The notes below the pieces were generated by a model. It was not told the origin of the DNA and ran no database searches. It saw nothing but the letters and a program-made list of their open reading frames with translations. Shown here piece after piece: positions 45,801 to 58,955 of a stretch of 64,000 bases of DNA. The translations under genes were made by a program, and so were the position numbers. Every line of letters begins with the position of its first letter. Position 1 is the first letter of the stretch. The stretch comes from Cristatella mucedo. Lineage: Eukaryota > Bryozoa > Phylactolaemata > Cristatellidae. The DNA lies in the NCBI GenBank assembly GCA_009760855.2, contig WPIO01000001.1:2164501-2228500 (forward strand), in the 5' to 3' direction.

Positions 45801-48800
45801 GCAGATGCATGTGTACTATGAGCAATTGCGATGAATTAAGAAGATGTAAATCTTGATTAGGCCCGGCTGCCCGATGTGTGCTGTTTCTGTAGGGGACGCG
45901 AGTGCCGTCAGCCCCGAGCCGACGGGTACGAAGGCTTCCGCAGTGTACAGGCTAGTCGCAGTGCCGCCAGGAGAGCGCCGCCAAATTCGCTGCCATTTGC
46001 TACCGCCCGACATGGCCGCAGCGCACAAGGACATTTTCGGCAGCCAGTTTGATGCGACTTTCAGCGCTCGAATCCGGGAAGCTGACGAGTTCTACAACAA
46101 CGTAAGTAGTGTGCGTCACAGCACAATTTGTTGCTTTACTCGTTCTTCCAGCAGAGATCGGTTTAGTTGCAACGTAATGTGAGGCGACTGTGCTTGCAGT
46201 CACGTATCAAGCTGTCCACCCTACTGTCGCATCGCATTACTTTGACTGCCATCTCATGTGGCTGCTATAAAACGATGGAACGTTGCCTTCTCATTGCTGA
46301 ATTTCAGTGCTGAAAAGACCTTTGCCTTCCTGCTGTTATAGATCATAACTAACCAGGACGTGCAAGCATACAACATATCCCGGCAGGCCTATGCGGGATT
46401 GCTGTGGAATAAGCAGTTCTATTGCTACATTGTGAGAGATTGGCTCGTCGGCGATCCTAGTTCTGCTAAGCCCCCGCCAGAAAGGTTCCAGGGCAGAAAC
46501 AAAGATTGGCTTCATCTGTACAACCGGCACATTTTGTCAATGCCGGACAAGTGGGAGTATCCTTGGGTGAGCATTTCACGTAATTGATTGTGCACGTGTT
46601 CGGTCTGCTTGCCCTCCTAGCTGATGAGGTTGTGACTGCTATGCGTAATATTCGTGAAGTGGTTCCTTTTGGTTGCACACTGCAGGTTCGTGTGCTAGTG
46701 ACGAGATTGCTGGAAACATTTGCATGTGAAACGTTTTGTAAATGACTGCCGTTCAGCCATTTGAAATGGGTTGCACGTGAATTGTGAGTCAATATTCTTC
46801 TGTGTGGCTTAGTAGATTCTCTACTTATTTGTGTGCTCAAACGCCAAGTCCTCTAGTAGATAGTCAAGACCGTGCACGCGACCCCTATTCACATTTCCAG
46901 CAAACGCTGCAAAACTTCAGCTGTGGAAAGAAGCCTGTGCCTGTGCAAGCTATGCAAAACTTTGACTTCGAATCCGGATTTATGCCTGTAAATCCCCTTT
47001 TATAAAATGATTGTATGCTAGGAGAGTAGCCGGCACACTAGTCTCCGGAGAGTCATATCTATGTTTACTGCTTTAATGTTGCAGGTCTAATTCGCATATT
47101 TGGTTACTGATCGATTCTATCTGCAGATGTTCGAGATCTCTATTTTCAAACTTTGGAACTCTGTCGAAACGTTTCTGTTGACGATTTGTCTTTATCGTAT
47201 GGGTTCAACTCCTGACGGCAATAAAGCTTATCCTACGTCTCTAATGCAAAGATATCTGAAGGCGAAGTTATAGAGCAATATCAGCAAATCAGGCCGACGG
47301 TCTAACTACGTTGATATTGTATTGCAGCTATTGTAGGTGTATATGGCGATTGTCTATATTGTTTTTCATGTATCATCATAAAAAGAAACATTGTGAAACA
47401 GCCTGTACAAAAGGGGGCTGACTTCCGGCAGTGCGGCCGTTGCTTAGTGTAGCGGTATTAGGTTGACGAAATGAAGCTTCAGCCTTGCAAATGTATGACT
47501 TTGTTCAGATAGGATCGTCAGATAAAATATCCGACAATTGTAGTACTTCTCGATCTCTAATGATAATAATAATAATAGTAATAATAATAATACACTTAAT
47601 AAAAACCCCTCAGAGAATTCACTCTCTTTCCATGCACTTTACATTTGCTGCAAAGGAAAATATCTGTGACATCGGTGGCATTTTTTGACTGAACGTACCC
47701 AAAGTCACGCCAGAAAAGGCCAATCGCTGGTGGGATAGCATGGAGATTTCTTCTTTCCTCGGTGCTGTGTCACCAATTCTCACCCGTGTTTGATTGACTA
47801 GTCAAACTCCATGCACCTGTTTCTGTCTTGGTGCTATAACAAAACTTAAGAGATTTTTTCGGCAACAATTGAGGCAGCATATTCGAGCTGTCGGCTCAGT
47901 CGCTTGCAAAGTGTGCATTTGTCTTTCTGAGCCACGATGCTTCGTGCTCTCTGGCAGTGTGCGTATGTCTGCTCATAACTATGTAATGAGCCATGCTTCC
48001 TTGGTTACTGCACGTTTCCAGCCGTGTGTCAAGCACTGCTGATGTGCCGGCGCAAGTTCTTCAGCAGCTCACCATTGTGCACTTCCAGTGTTCCAGCATA
48101 CTTTTGGGCTCTGGCTTTTCATACTTACCGAGTAATACTTGATAATTCATATAATTCATACTTACCGAGTGTATTCCTGGGACTCTCTAAAACTTATGTG
48201 CGCACGTGTTGTGTGCGTGAGCGTTTGCATCTTACTAAACAGCAAACGGCTTGGAGCACTCGTACGCAACCGTTCTCGGAAACGTGTAATTATTAGCTGG
48301 CATGCAGCCGTTAACTCGAACAGGAACTCCTGTTGCTTGTGATTCGGGAATGCTGCGCTCCAATTGGCCAGCATCTTGGCTCCCGCCATAGCGCAACAGG
48401 AACGCTGCACTCTGATTCGCTAGCCAACGTCGGGAGGGGGGCTAGCTTAGCACCGGCACACGACATCAGGTAGGAGGCACCACTGCCATAGGCTGGGGTA
48501 CGCACTCTCACATGACGATTGCTGCACATGCTTCTGTCAAAATCGCGAGTCTACTTTCGGTGGGACCAGCTACTTCTATTGTATAAGTCCATTAACTACG
48601 ACGTTATGTCACACACAAAAGCAGTGGTAATATGAGCAGCAGCAACACGGGGCTACTCGGTGGGTGACGGGCTATGGTTACTCCTTCGTTAGTCGACAGA
48701 TCGGCGGTAGACACCCTGGCGTGACTCGTCCACATGTTTCCTTTTCAATCTGTCTGTCATGGCAGAACTTCGCACTCAGTTCCTTCTTAAATGAGCTCAG

Positions 48801-51800
48801 TCGGTTGGTCGGCTAAGCCGCTAAATGGGTTGCTTCGAAGCAGATTTCGCTCTGCGATGTGCAGGGCGAAGTAGCCAGTAGCCTGTGGGCTGCTGCTTCC
48901 CCAGCCATCGGCCGAAAAAGGTCTTGCACCCCTCAAAAAAGGCCTCTGATCGGCAGTCAAATCGGCATTTCAAGAATGGTAGTGCTTCGACCCGGGAATC
49001 CAACGTCGCCATCTTGTCTGCTAGCATGCCTCACCAGCCTTGCTTTTCTCTGTGCACTATTGAGGAATGTATTCACGATAATAATAATAAAATTATTATT
49101 ATTATTATATTTCAATAACGCTTGCAGAGAACTTAATTTTTTCTAGACACTTTACATGTGCTATAAGGCAAGCATGATCACACGATTAGTGGTAACATGC
49201 ATAATGTCAGCATGCAAAAAATCATGGCTAGGGTGAATGCATCAACATGTAAATGTGGTTAGTGGCAGCATGCTCAATGTCAGCATGCATAAGCACATAA
49301 ATGACAATCACAAGGAATCGTCATAGGCTATCAAAAACAGGTGCGTTTTAGCTTCTTGTTAAATGTTGTCAAGTCGGCGAAGGTGTCACGACGTCAGTCG
49401 GGAGGGATTTCCCGGCATTGGGAACATAAATGTGTCGTTCTGATGGAGCCCCGAGTGGCTCTTGCAAGGCCGTAACAGCCTTGGGCTCTGCTTACAGGTG
49501 TGGAGTAGCAGGCCACTTTCGTTTCTTGAAGTTTCTTTTCGACTGCTCGCCTCTCCTTTCGGCCGCCCAACCCGGCGGACATGCGAGCCCATGCCTGGTG
49601 GCTGCCATGTTGCGCACCTTTCTTCCACAGTACGCTGCCTGGGATACTGCCTTTCACATGGTACCACTGGCGAACGTCGACGTGGAGTTTGCCAAAAAGC
49701 AGCTGCTGTACTTTATCGACGAGAGATACATGCATCCGAACGGCCAGGTAGGATACGGCGTCTTTGCATCTTTGCAGGAGCTGGCGAGCATCGCTTCTGC
49801 TTCAATGGCGGCGTGACACCCGATCGGAGATCGCCCCCGCCTGAGAACGTTCGATGAGACTTCGGCGATGGCGGTTCCTTGTAGATTCCGGCGTACGAGT
49901 TCTCCTTCGGTGACGTGAATCCGCCGGTGCACGCGTGGTCGGCTTTGCGAGTGTACAAAAAGTCGGGTTCCGGTGGCCAGCGCGACGTGGCGTTCCTGTC
50001 CAGCTGCTTCCAGAAGCTTCTCTTGAACTTCTCGTGGTGGGTGAATCGCAAGGACCCGAAGGGCCGCGGCATCTTCGGCGGCGGCTTCCTCGGTCTGGAC
50101 AACATAACCGTCTTCGATCGTTCGCTTCCGCTGGCCGCTGGAGACTGCCTGGAGCAGGTAACGAGCATCCGATGAATCTCCTGGATCTCCGTGCGCACGT
50201 GTGCCTTTTTATGCCAAACGTCTTTTTTCGGCGAGTTTTTGGCGTGATGCGCTGTCGCCGAACACAGGCATACTTTCCATATACGTCGGTACTAAACATG
50301 ATCTTTTTCATAGACTTCCGGTTTCTGCTTTTCTTGACTCTTGCCGTCGATGCTATTCCCGCCACCAGAGTATTCAAGACTCTTCAAGACCCTGCACTTG
50401 GTTTTAAGCCTATGTAACTAGCATCAACAAGGGCTGCGGCTACAATCTCCCGACATTATAAGATCCTGTACCGTTGGGATTTGTGCTCAAGTCTTGCTAC
50501 GTAGTTGCACTGTGGTGCCTGCCCTGTTCATTGTTTCTCGTGGGTGTGGATATTTATTCTCGACCCATGTCTGCATGCTGCTTGAGCCGTGAGGGCACAC
50601 TAGCCAAGGAGGTTGTTTTTCTTGACCTTGGTCCCGAGGTCGTGGGTTCGAATCCTGCGGTGGGCGATCCTTCAGTGCCACTGCAAGGGGCAATGATAGC
50701 TGTAAAAGCTCTTCTGTCGCTATGCAAAAGAGGCTGTTGAATCAGCTAGTATTCTTTTCTGTCTTTGCTGCAACTGCATATGACAGAGCTTGTAATGCAA
50801 ATGCTGGTACGTGCATTAGCCTGTAGTGAGGTGGGTGTCTGTCCGTGTGGAGTGTTTGGTGGCACTTGCATGTATGTTCATGTATGCATGTACTCGTGCA
50901 AGATATTACGTTCCGTCTTTAGCTTACGAGAAAATAACAGCATTCGTGAGTCAGCCACATGCAAATGCTTTACATCTGGCACCATTGAAATGAGAGCCGT
51001 GGATCTCTCTGTTACCAAAACTAGCTGTGCGACAAGGAGGCACCTTTTTTTCCTGAGTCGTGCAATAGGGTAGCTAAGAGAAAGGATTGCTATCGATTCC
51101 ATGCATTAACTAAGGTTAATTACTTGAAATCGTGTAGTAGAATCACCAGAATTGTGCCACCACTACAGTGTCATCTTACAGTTGTGCTGAATTGGGTGGC
51201 ATCCTAAATAGTGTAATTGAAAAAAATAAAACTCTACTTTACAACATAAAAGGCATGGATGTTGGGTAGGAAGACTAAACTGTAGACATTCAAGCAGTGC
51301 TGCATGACATCAAAGACCGGAGGTGATTGCTCAATTTCAATTGGTTTCCCGACTGCGGTCGAATTTTCTACGAAGTTGACATTCATTTGGTAATGACACT
51401 GTTGCAGTTGTGCCCGAACAGACCAGTTCTCAGACAAATCGTTGTCCAAGAAAAATAATAAAAATAATACACTTGATAAAGCGCCCTCAGAGAACTCAAT
51501 CTCTTTCTAGGCGCTTTACATTTGCTGCAAAGGGAAACACGATTGAATAGTGAGTAATATCATGCTTGATAAACAACATGAAAAACATGCTAAGGGGTGA
51601 CATGCACAGGGTCATCATGCAAGTGTGGTTCGTGGCAGCATTCACAGCGTCAGCATGCATAAGCACATTGAAGGACGAATCACAGGGACCCACTAAATGC
51701 TGTCCTAAATAGGTGTTTTTAAGTTCTTTTTAAATGTGGTTGAGTCAGGGACGTTGTGACGCAAGTCGAGAGTGAGTTCCAGGCTTTGAGGGCATACGAA

Positions 51801-54800
51801 CTAAATCCAAGGTCTCCAAAGAATTTGAGATTTGTACGAGGTATAGGTAAAGAGTTCGATTCCGAAAAGTGGGTGGTACGATGCTCAGCCTGGTGGGGGA
51901 GTAGATCTGAAAGATAGGCTGGAGCCAATGAATGAAGTGATCTAAAAGTGAGCGATAAAACATTGAAGTCGATGCGTTGCTTGACTGGTAGCCAGTGCAG
52001 GTCGGCAAAAAGTGGTGTGATGTGGCAACTGCGATACTCACGAAAGACAAGCCTAGCTGCAGAGTTTTGCACCAGCTGTAATCGCCTGATCGCACATTCC
52101 GGTAGGCCAGCAAGCAGTTAGTTACAGAAGTTAAGACGGGATGTCACAAATGCATGGACCAACTTAGACGTGGTATCCTTATCTAAACAAGCCCGAATTT
52201 TTAGCAATGTTATGTATCTGAAAGTAGGCAGGCTTGATTGTGGAGCTGTAGTGGTCGTCTAACGAGAGGTCACTTTGGAACATGACGCCTAGATTTCGAG
52301 CTGATTAAACAGGAGATATGCTGGCAGAGCTAATTTTGAGCAATAAGCAGAAAGAATACCTGGGTCACAAATTGTCATCGTTTTTGCATGCATAGTTGCA
52401 GCTGCATCGGAGACTGGTTTGTAAATGCATTGTGGCAAATGTAGACTTTCAGGGCTGGCCCACACCCACTCCCTAGACTAGCTGACTAAAAAAATCCCCG
52501 GGCCACTGGAGAATGATTAGAAGTGATGGGAAAATGCTAAGATCTGCATAGAGCTTCTGTCGCATGTGTGTATGGAATGGTCCAGCTTTATGTCATGTCA
52601 GTGTTCAGGTGATAAAGGATAAAATGTCTCCGGCAAGTGGAAAGCCTGTTAATATTTGAAAAATGTGTGTATAAGAGTGCCGTGATGTCACTGAATTGCA
52701 ATCGACCAACAGTGTATCGACTAAAAAGGGGCATTTTGCAATATGCAGACAATGCAAATATTGCCTGTCTTTGCAACCACTTGGCACTTGAAGCGCTCTG
52801 AGCAGTGGCAGCAGCAGAGCGCAACCTTGCAGGCGATTGCAGGCCGACGGCACCGGTTGGATGGCCTTCTACTCGGCCACAATGTTCAGCATTGCATGTG
52901 AGCTCGCCGAGGAAAATCCGTCCTATCAGGGCATGGCGTGCAAGTTCATCGAGCATTTCCTTCTTATCGCCGATGCAATAAACCAGAAAGCTGGTCGACC
53001 AGGTATGTCTTCCCTTTGCAGCAAATGTAAAGCACCTAGAAAGAGATTGAGTTCTCTGAGGGTGCTTTATTAAGTGCATTATTATTATTTTTATATGTCG
53101 ACCGGTCGCGCCATTAATGGACCTGCCACCCACCCGATTCTTCTCCTCAGCGATTCATCTCGAGGCTATGCAATGGGTACATGCGATTTCTGTCTGCTCT
53201 GATTTTCCATAACAATAGAAATTATAATGCAAAATGATTCAATATTTGTATAGCACCCTAAGAGAACTTGATATCGTTTTAGGCACTTGGCATATGCTGT
53301 AAAGCAAGAGGGGCCATATGATTAGTGGTAACATGCACAATGTCAACAAGCATAACACGGTTAGAGGTATCGTGCACTGGGTCAACATGTAAATATGGTT
53401 AGGGTTAGTGGCAGCATGCACAGTGTCAGCACGCATAAGTGCACAACGCATGACTTACGAAGACCCCTTAAATGTTGTGATAATCAAGTGCATTTTAGCT
53501 TCTTTTTAAATGTTTTCAAGTCAGAGAATGTTGTGACGTCAGTCGGAGTGAGTTCCAGGCTGTGGGAGCGTACGAACTAAAGGTACGGTCTCCAAAGTAT
53601 TTGTGGTTCATGCGAGGTATAGCTAAATGATTAGATTCCGAAAAGTGGGTGGTAAGATGCCTAGCCTGGTGGGGGGAAGTAGATCTGATAGCTAGGCAGG
53701 AGCAAGAGGATGAAGGGATCTAAAAGTGAGTAACAGAACCTTGGTAGTCAATATGATGCTAGTCTGGGAGCCAGTAGACGTCGGCGAGAATTAGTGTGGC
53801 ATGGAAATTGTTCTGCTCACGACAGAAAAGCCTAACTGAGAAGTTTTGCACCAACTGTGAGCGCCTGATTGCACAAGCTGGTAGACCAGCAAGCAGTGAG
53901 TTACATAAGTCGCGATGGCATGTCACAAAAGCATGGACCAATTTTGATGTAGTATCCCTGTCTAAGCTAGCCCAAATTTTTGCAATGTTATGTAGCTGAA
54001 AGTAGGCAGTCTTGACTGTGGAGCTGATATGGTCGTCCAATGAAATCTCACTTTGGAACAGGACACCTAGATTTCGTCCAGATGTTACAAGTGGTATTTG
54101 GAAGAGTCGATTTTTGAGCATTAAGTTTATCGATTTTGGAGTCACACTTGGCTTGTCCATAAGTAGTAAGTTAGTTTTATCATCTTACAATTAAAATTCG
54201 GGCTTGTTTAGATAAGGATACCACGGCCAAGTTGGTCCATGCATTCGTGACATCCCTTCTTGACTTCTGCAACTCACTGCTTACTAGCCTACCAGCATGT
54301 GCGATCAGGCGATTGCAGCTGGTGCAAAACTCTGCAGCTAGGCTTGTCTGTCGTGAGCGTCGCAGTTGCCACATTACTCCACTTCTCGCCGACCTGCACT
54401 GGCTACCAGTCAAGCAACGGATCAACTTCAAGGTTTTGTCGCTCACTTTTAGGTCCCTTCATTCTATGGCTCCAGCCTATCTGTCAGATATACTTCCCCA
54501 TCAGGCCAAGCATCGTACCACCCGCTTTTCGCAATCCAACAGTCTACAAATACCTCGTACAAATCTCAAATCCTTTGGAGACCGTGCATTTAGTTCGTAT
54601 GCTCCCACAGCCTGGAACTCCCTCCCGACCTGCGTCAGAACATCCCCTGACATGACCACATTTAAAAGGAACTTAAAACTCACCTATTTAGGACCGCATT
54701 TAGTGGGTCCCTGTGATTCGTCCTTGATTTGCTTGTGCGTGCTGCCGCTAACCACATTTGCGTGCTGACCCTGTGCATGTCACCCCTAACCATATTATTC

Positions 54801-57800
54801 ATTGTGTTTGTTTTTCAAGCATGATTTGACTTACCATTCAATTGCATTTCCCTTTGCAGCAAATGTAAAGCACCTAGAAAGAGATTGAGTTCTCTGAGGG
54901 CGCTTTATCAAGTGTATTATTATTATTATTATTTCAATTTTTTGAGAAAGTTTGCTCCCATTCACTTGTGGATGTTAGCAATACGTGCAGAAAGGGAGTT
55001 GGGCGAATTCGATGTACTAGAGAGTTGGGAGGGATGAAAGCAAAGGTGCACCTGTCATCTGCATAGAAGTGAAAGCCTAGATTGTGTTTGATGATCATAT
55101 TGGCAAGAGTGAGAGTATAAACTGTGAAAACAAGCAGACCATGCTTAGAGCCCTGAGGTACCCCAACTAAACCCCATACTAGAGGTAGTCCGGGGATGAT
55201 CTTTGTCCATTTGCATAAATGCTTTGGAATCTCCTACTGAAATAGGACTTGAACCATTGTAGTACTGCGCCAATGATACCCACGCTAAGTGAGAGGCACT
55301 CGAAAAGGACTTGGTGATCAATATTATCAAACGCCGCCGAAAGATTTAGCAAACCAAGCAGAGGCACTCTACCCAAATCTGCATTCCTAAGGTCATTATA
55401 CACTCGAAGCAATGCTGACTGTGTGGAGTGATTAGCTCTAAAACCAGACTGGAATTTACTTGCTAGGTTTGAAACTTCAATGTATGTGTTCATCTGGTGT
55501 GCTACAACTTGTTCCAGTGTCTTTGATAGAATTGGAAGAAAGGAGACTTGGCGGAAGCTGCCCAAGTTCTCTTGGTCTAGTGTTGCTTTCTTAATTAGTG
55601 GCCTGACTACTTTTGAAAGTTACTGGAACATGGCCTCATGATACGGGCTTATTTATAATAATAATACATTCAATGTAGCAGCAGATTTATGCATCGTAGA
55701 AGTAGGAAAATAAGAATAGAGTCTAGATGACCAGCAGTCTTCCTTGATTGGCAGATGAGTTTCAGAATGAGGTCAGTCATGGCCTACTTGAATGTAGACA
55801 TTAAAGTGCCGTACGGAATTGAGTGAGATCATTCATGTGGAGTTGTCATTGAGGGACAAGAGTGCTGAAGGAAGGCTGCTACCATAGGATTGGACTCGCT
55901 GATCTTGTGTATCTTGCTGATAAGGAAGTCAGAGGAGGGATTAGCAATATTTTTATAGAAGCTAGACTCGGCCATTGCTAGGATCGATTGTATGGTCTAC
56001 AGTAGTCTTTGTATGCTTGACACGAGACAGTCGGCCCTGGTATGTTGTACTTTCTCAAGCTTGGGCTTAGTAGACCAAGCTATTTGAATGCCTGCGATAC
56101 ACCATAGGCTGTCTGGGCCACATTGTACTAAGTCAGAAGTGGAAACTTATTAACCATTTCAGCAAGTGTCGTGTTGTATCATTCTACCAAAGACGACAGG
56201 TCGGAAGGAGGATTGAGCAGCAGAGCAAAGAAGATACTTTCGTGCTGGCAACATCAATGTCAAGGTTCTTGAGGTTTCACAATTCACAGATGATTTATTT
56301 TGGATGCAGATGACACATTGTAGACTGAATGAGATCCGCATGTGATCAGATGAGCAGAATTGGCTAAAAGTAGGGATTGTAGCATACTCTTGTGGGAAAA
56401 TACTCTATCAAGCATGTGACTCATGAAGTGAGTAGGGTCAAGCACATGAGCTACAGAAGAACGTGACTCAGTCAGTGCACGAAATTCGGCACTTGGCATC
56501 AGTTAAGATGTCAAGATGGATGTTAAAATCACCCATGACGAGAAAAGATCAATTTCTTTAACACAGAATCAAACTGAGGTCAGAGAAATTGTAGATAAAG
56601 GAGAACTTGGTCCCTGGGGGGGGGCTATATTTTACTGCCACCATTCGCAGCTTGTTGTCGAATGGTCTCAAAACAAGAGATTCTATAGGCTGCTTTGTAT
56701 GAACTAAACGCACTGCCTTAAAAGGATTTGATGTTGGTAAGAGGCATAGTTGAATGATTTGGGTCAGAGAAGCAGGAGTAGTTCTGATTGGTATGCTTGA
56801 GCCAAAGAATGAAGGGCCTTAAAAGTGAGTGACCGAACCTTGAAGTTGATATGCTGCTTGATTGGGAGCCAGTGCAAGTCGGTGAGAAGTTATGTAATAC
56901 ATCAACGGTCAAGTTCACGACAGACAAGCCTAGCTGGAGAGTTTTGCACCAACTGTAAGCACCTGATTGCATTGGCCGATAGACCTGCAAGCAGTCAATT
57001 ACAGAAGTCGAGATCGGATGTCACAAATGCATGAAGCAACTTGGCTGCTGTATCCCCGTCTAAGCAGGCCCGAATCATGCAGCGTGAAATACTGAAAGTA
57101 ATCAGAGTTGACTGTGTAGTTGATGCGGTCGTCTAGTGAAAGAGCCTTTTCGAACAGAGCACCTAGATTTCTTGCAAAGTCTACTGGAGATATGCTGCCA
57201 GAGCCAAATATTGAGCGTTAAGCTTTTCAATTTATCCGTCACGCTTGGCTTCTTCATAACTAGTAAGTAGGCTTTAGCACTTGACCGTCGACCCGACCTT
57301 AACCGCTCGACTGCGGTGGGCAAGTTCTCGTTCTGCTCAAGCAGCATGTACTAGCGTCTGCTTGCTTTAGGCATCTCACGGGTACATGGAAGTGCAAGCG
57401 TTTGCCCCTCCCTACCCACCTTCCCCCCCCCTGCGCCCTGCGACGCTGCCGCAGGTGCCGGTCGACTCCCATGCCGAGCTCGAGGCACTCTGGCAAGCCT
57501 CTTTGGCTCATGTTCCCAGTTGTGAAGACCCGCTAGCCACCGGCGGCCTGGGTGCAAGATTCTGTCGCTAGCTCGCGCAAATGGTGAGGCTGTGCTGTCG
57601 GCACAGCAGCGTCGGAGCGGCAAAAAGGGTGGTGGTGGGCGAAAAGGGTGGTTGTGGGTCGTGAAGAGCGACCGGGGGCAGCATGGCGGCAGCATGGCTC
57701 TCTGCCAGCTCAGCAGCCGCCCCCTCGACACATTCGATCGTGCTTCGTCTGCAGCAATTATATAGCCCCTCGAGTTCTCTGAGGGCGCTTTATCGAATGT

Positions 57801-58913
57801 ATGATAATAATAATTATTATTATTACTATTATTATTACAGGTGCTGAGCAGCCGCAGGCTCCAGCCGCCGAGGCTGCTGGTCTGTGGGACGATGCAGACG
57901 GCTTCTACTACGACCGAGTGGTGCTCGCCGATGGCCGAGCCCAGCCGATCCGCGTGCGCTCGCTCGTCGGTCTCGTGCCGCTCTTTGGTGCCGTCACTCT
58001 GAGGAAGGAGAGGCTGAAGCTGATGCCGAGCTTTTACAAGCGGTTCAAGTGGCTGCTCAAGTACCGCGAGGACCTGGGCAAGTCGGTGAGCTGCGTCGTG
58101 GCGGCTGCCGCTGCTGAGTCGCCGCCGAGCCGTCTGCTGCAACATTTTTTCTTCGTTTTCTTCCTTCGGCTCAGGGTTGGCTGGAAATGTTGACGAAGCT
58201 GTGATATTTTGCATTTTGATTTTCCTTTGTTTCTTTGGACCTACCTAGGATGGCATGGTATTTAGCTTAGCTTAGCCGCTCAGCCAATTGGAAAATTCAG
58301 TCAATCGGAAAGCAGGTTCAAAAACCTGCTCTGACTTACTGCTGTTTTGAAACTCACATCACCTAGATTTTCGATCGTCCTGCACGGTCGCGGCTTAGCA
58401 TGCGCAAAAATTGGATCTGTGTAGCCGTGTGGGTTTTTTAAGGAGTGGCTTCGACGAATGTCTAACGTGTTGCCCAAAGAGCAAGATGCCCTTCAAAAGC
58501 TAGACCGCCGCGGTATTATGCCCTGGTCAGCTAAAGGACAAACCCTCGTAGAGCTCTCACTTAAGAACTGCCTCTCGTACCCAAAACCGTTGCATCGGGA
58601 TTCGTTGGCTCGGGATTTGCATCGGGATGCGATCGGGAAATCTGTTCGGGATCTTTGGATTCGGGATTCGGATTCGGGATCTTTGCATCCGATCCCGATG
58701 CAAGGATCCTGATCCCGAACATTTGCATCGGGATGCGATCGGGAACGTTGGCTCGGGATTTGCACGGTTTTTGCACCAAACAGCAGCTTTCGGCTCAGCA
58801 AGTCCATGCCAGCATTAGAGCAAAGGAAAGAAGGATATCACTTTGAGTAACAGGACCATGAAGTTGATGGCGATCCCGTGCAGGTTGGTGATAAGTCTTT
58901 GTCTCAAAAGGAA

Positions 58914-58955
<42 letters not shown>

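Noticed and set aside
57386-57571. Extra glucosidase exon between exons 10 and 11
   Set aside because: The 61-codon frame has no family similarity, and exons 10 and 11 already join in phase at a conserved place.
58188-58205. Mini-exon 'GWLEMLTKL' between glucosidase exons 11 and 12
   Set aside because: It has an acceptor-like AG but no donor before its stop, and exons 11 and 12 already join in phase.
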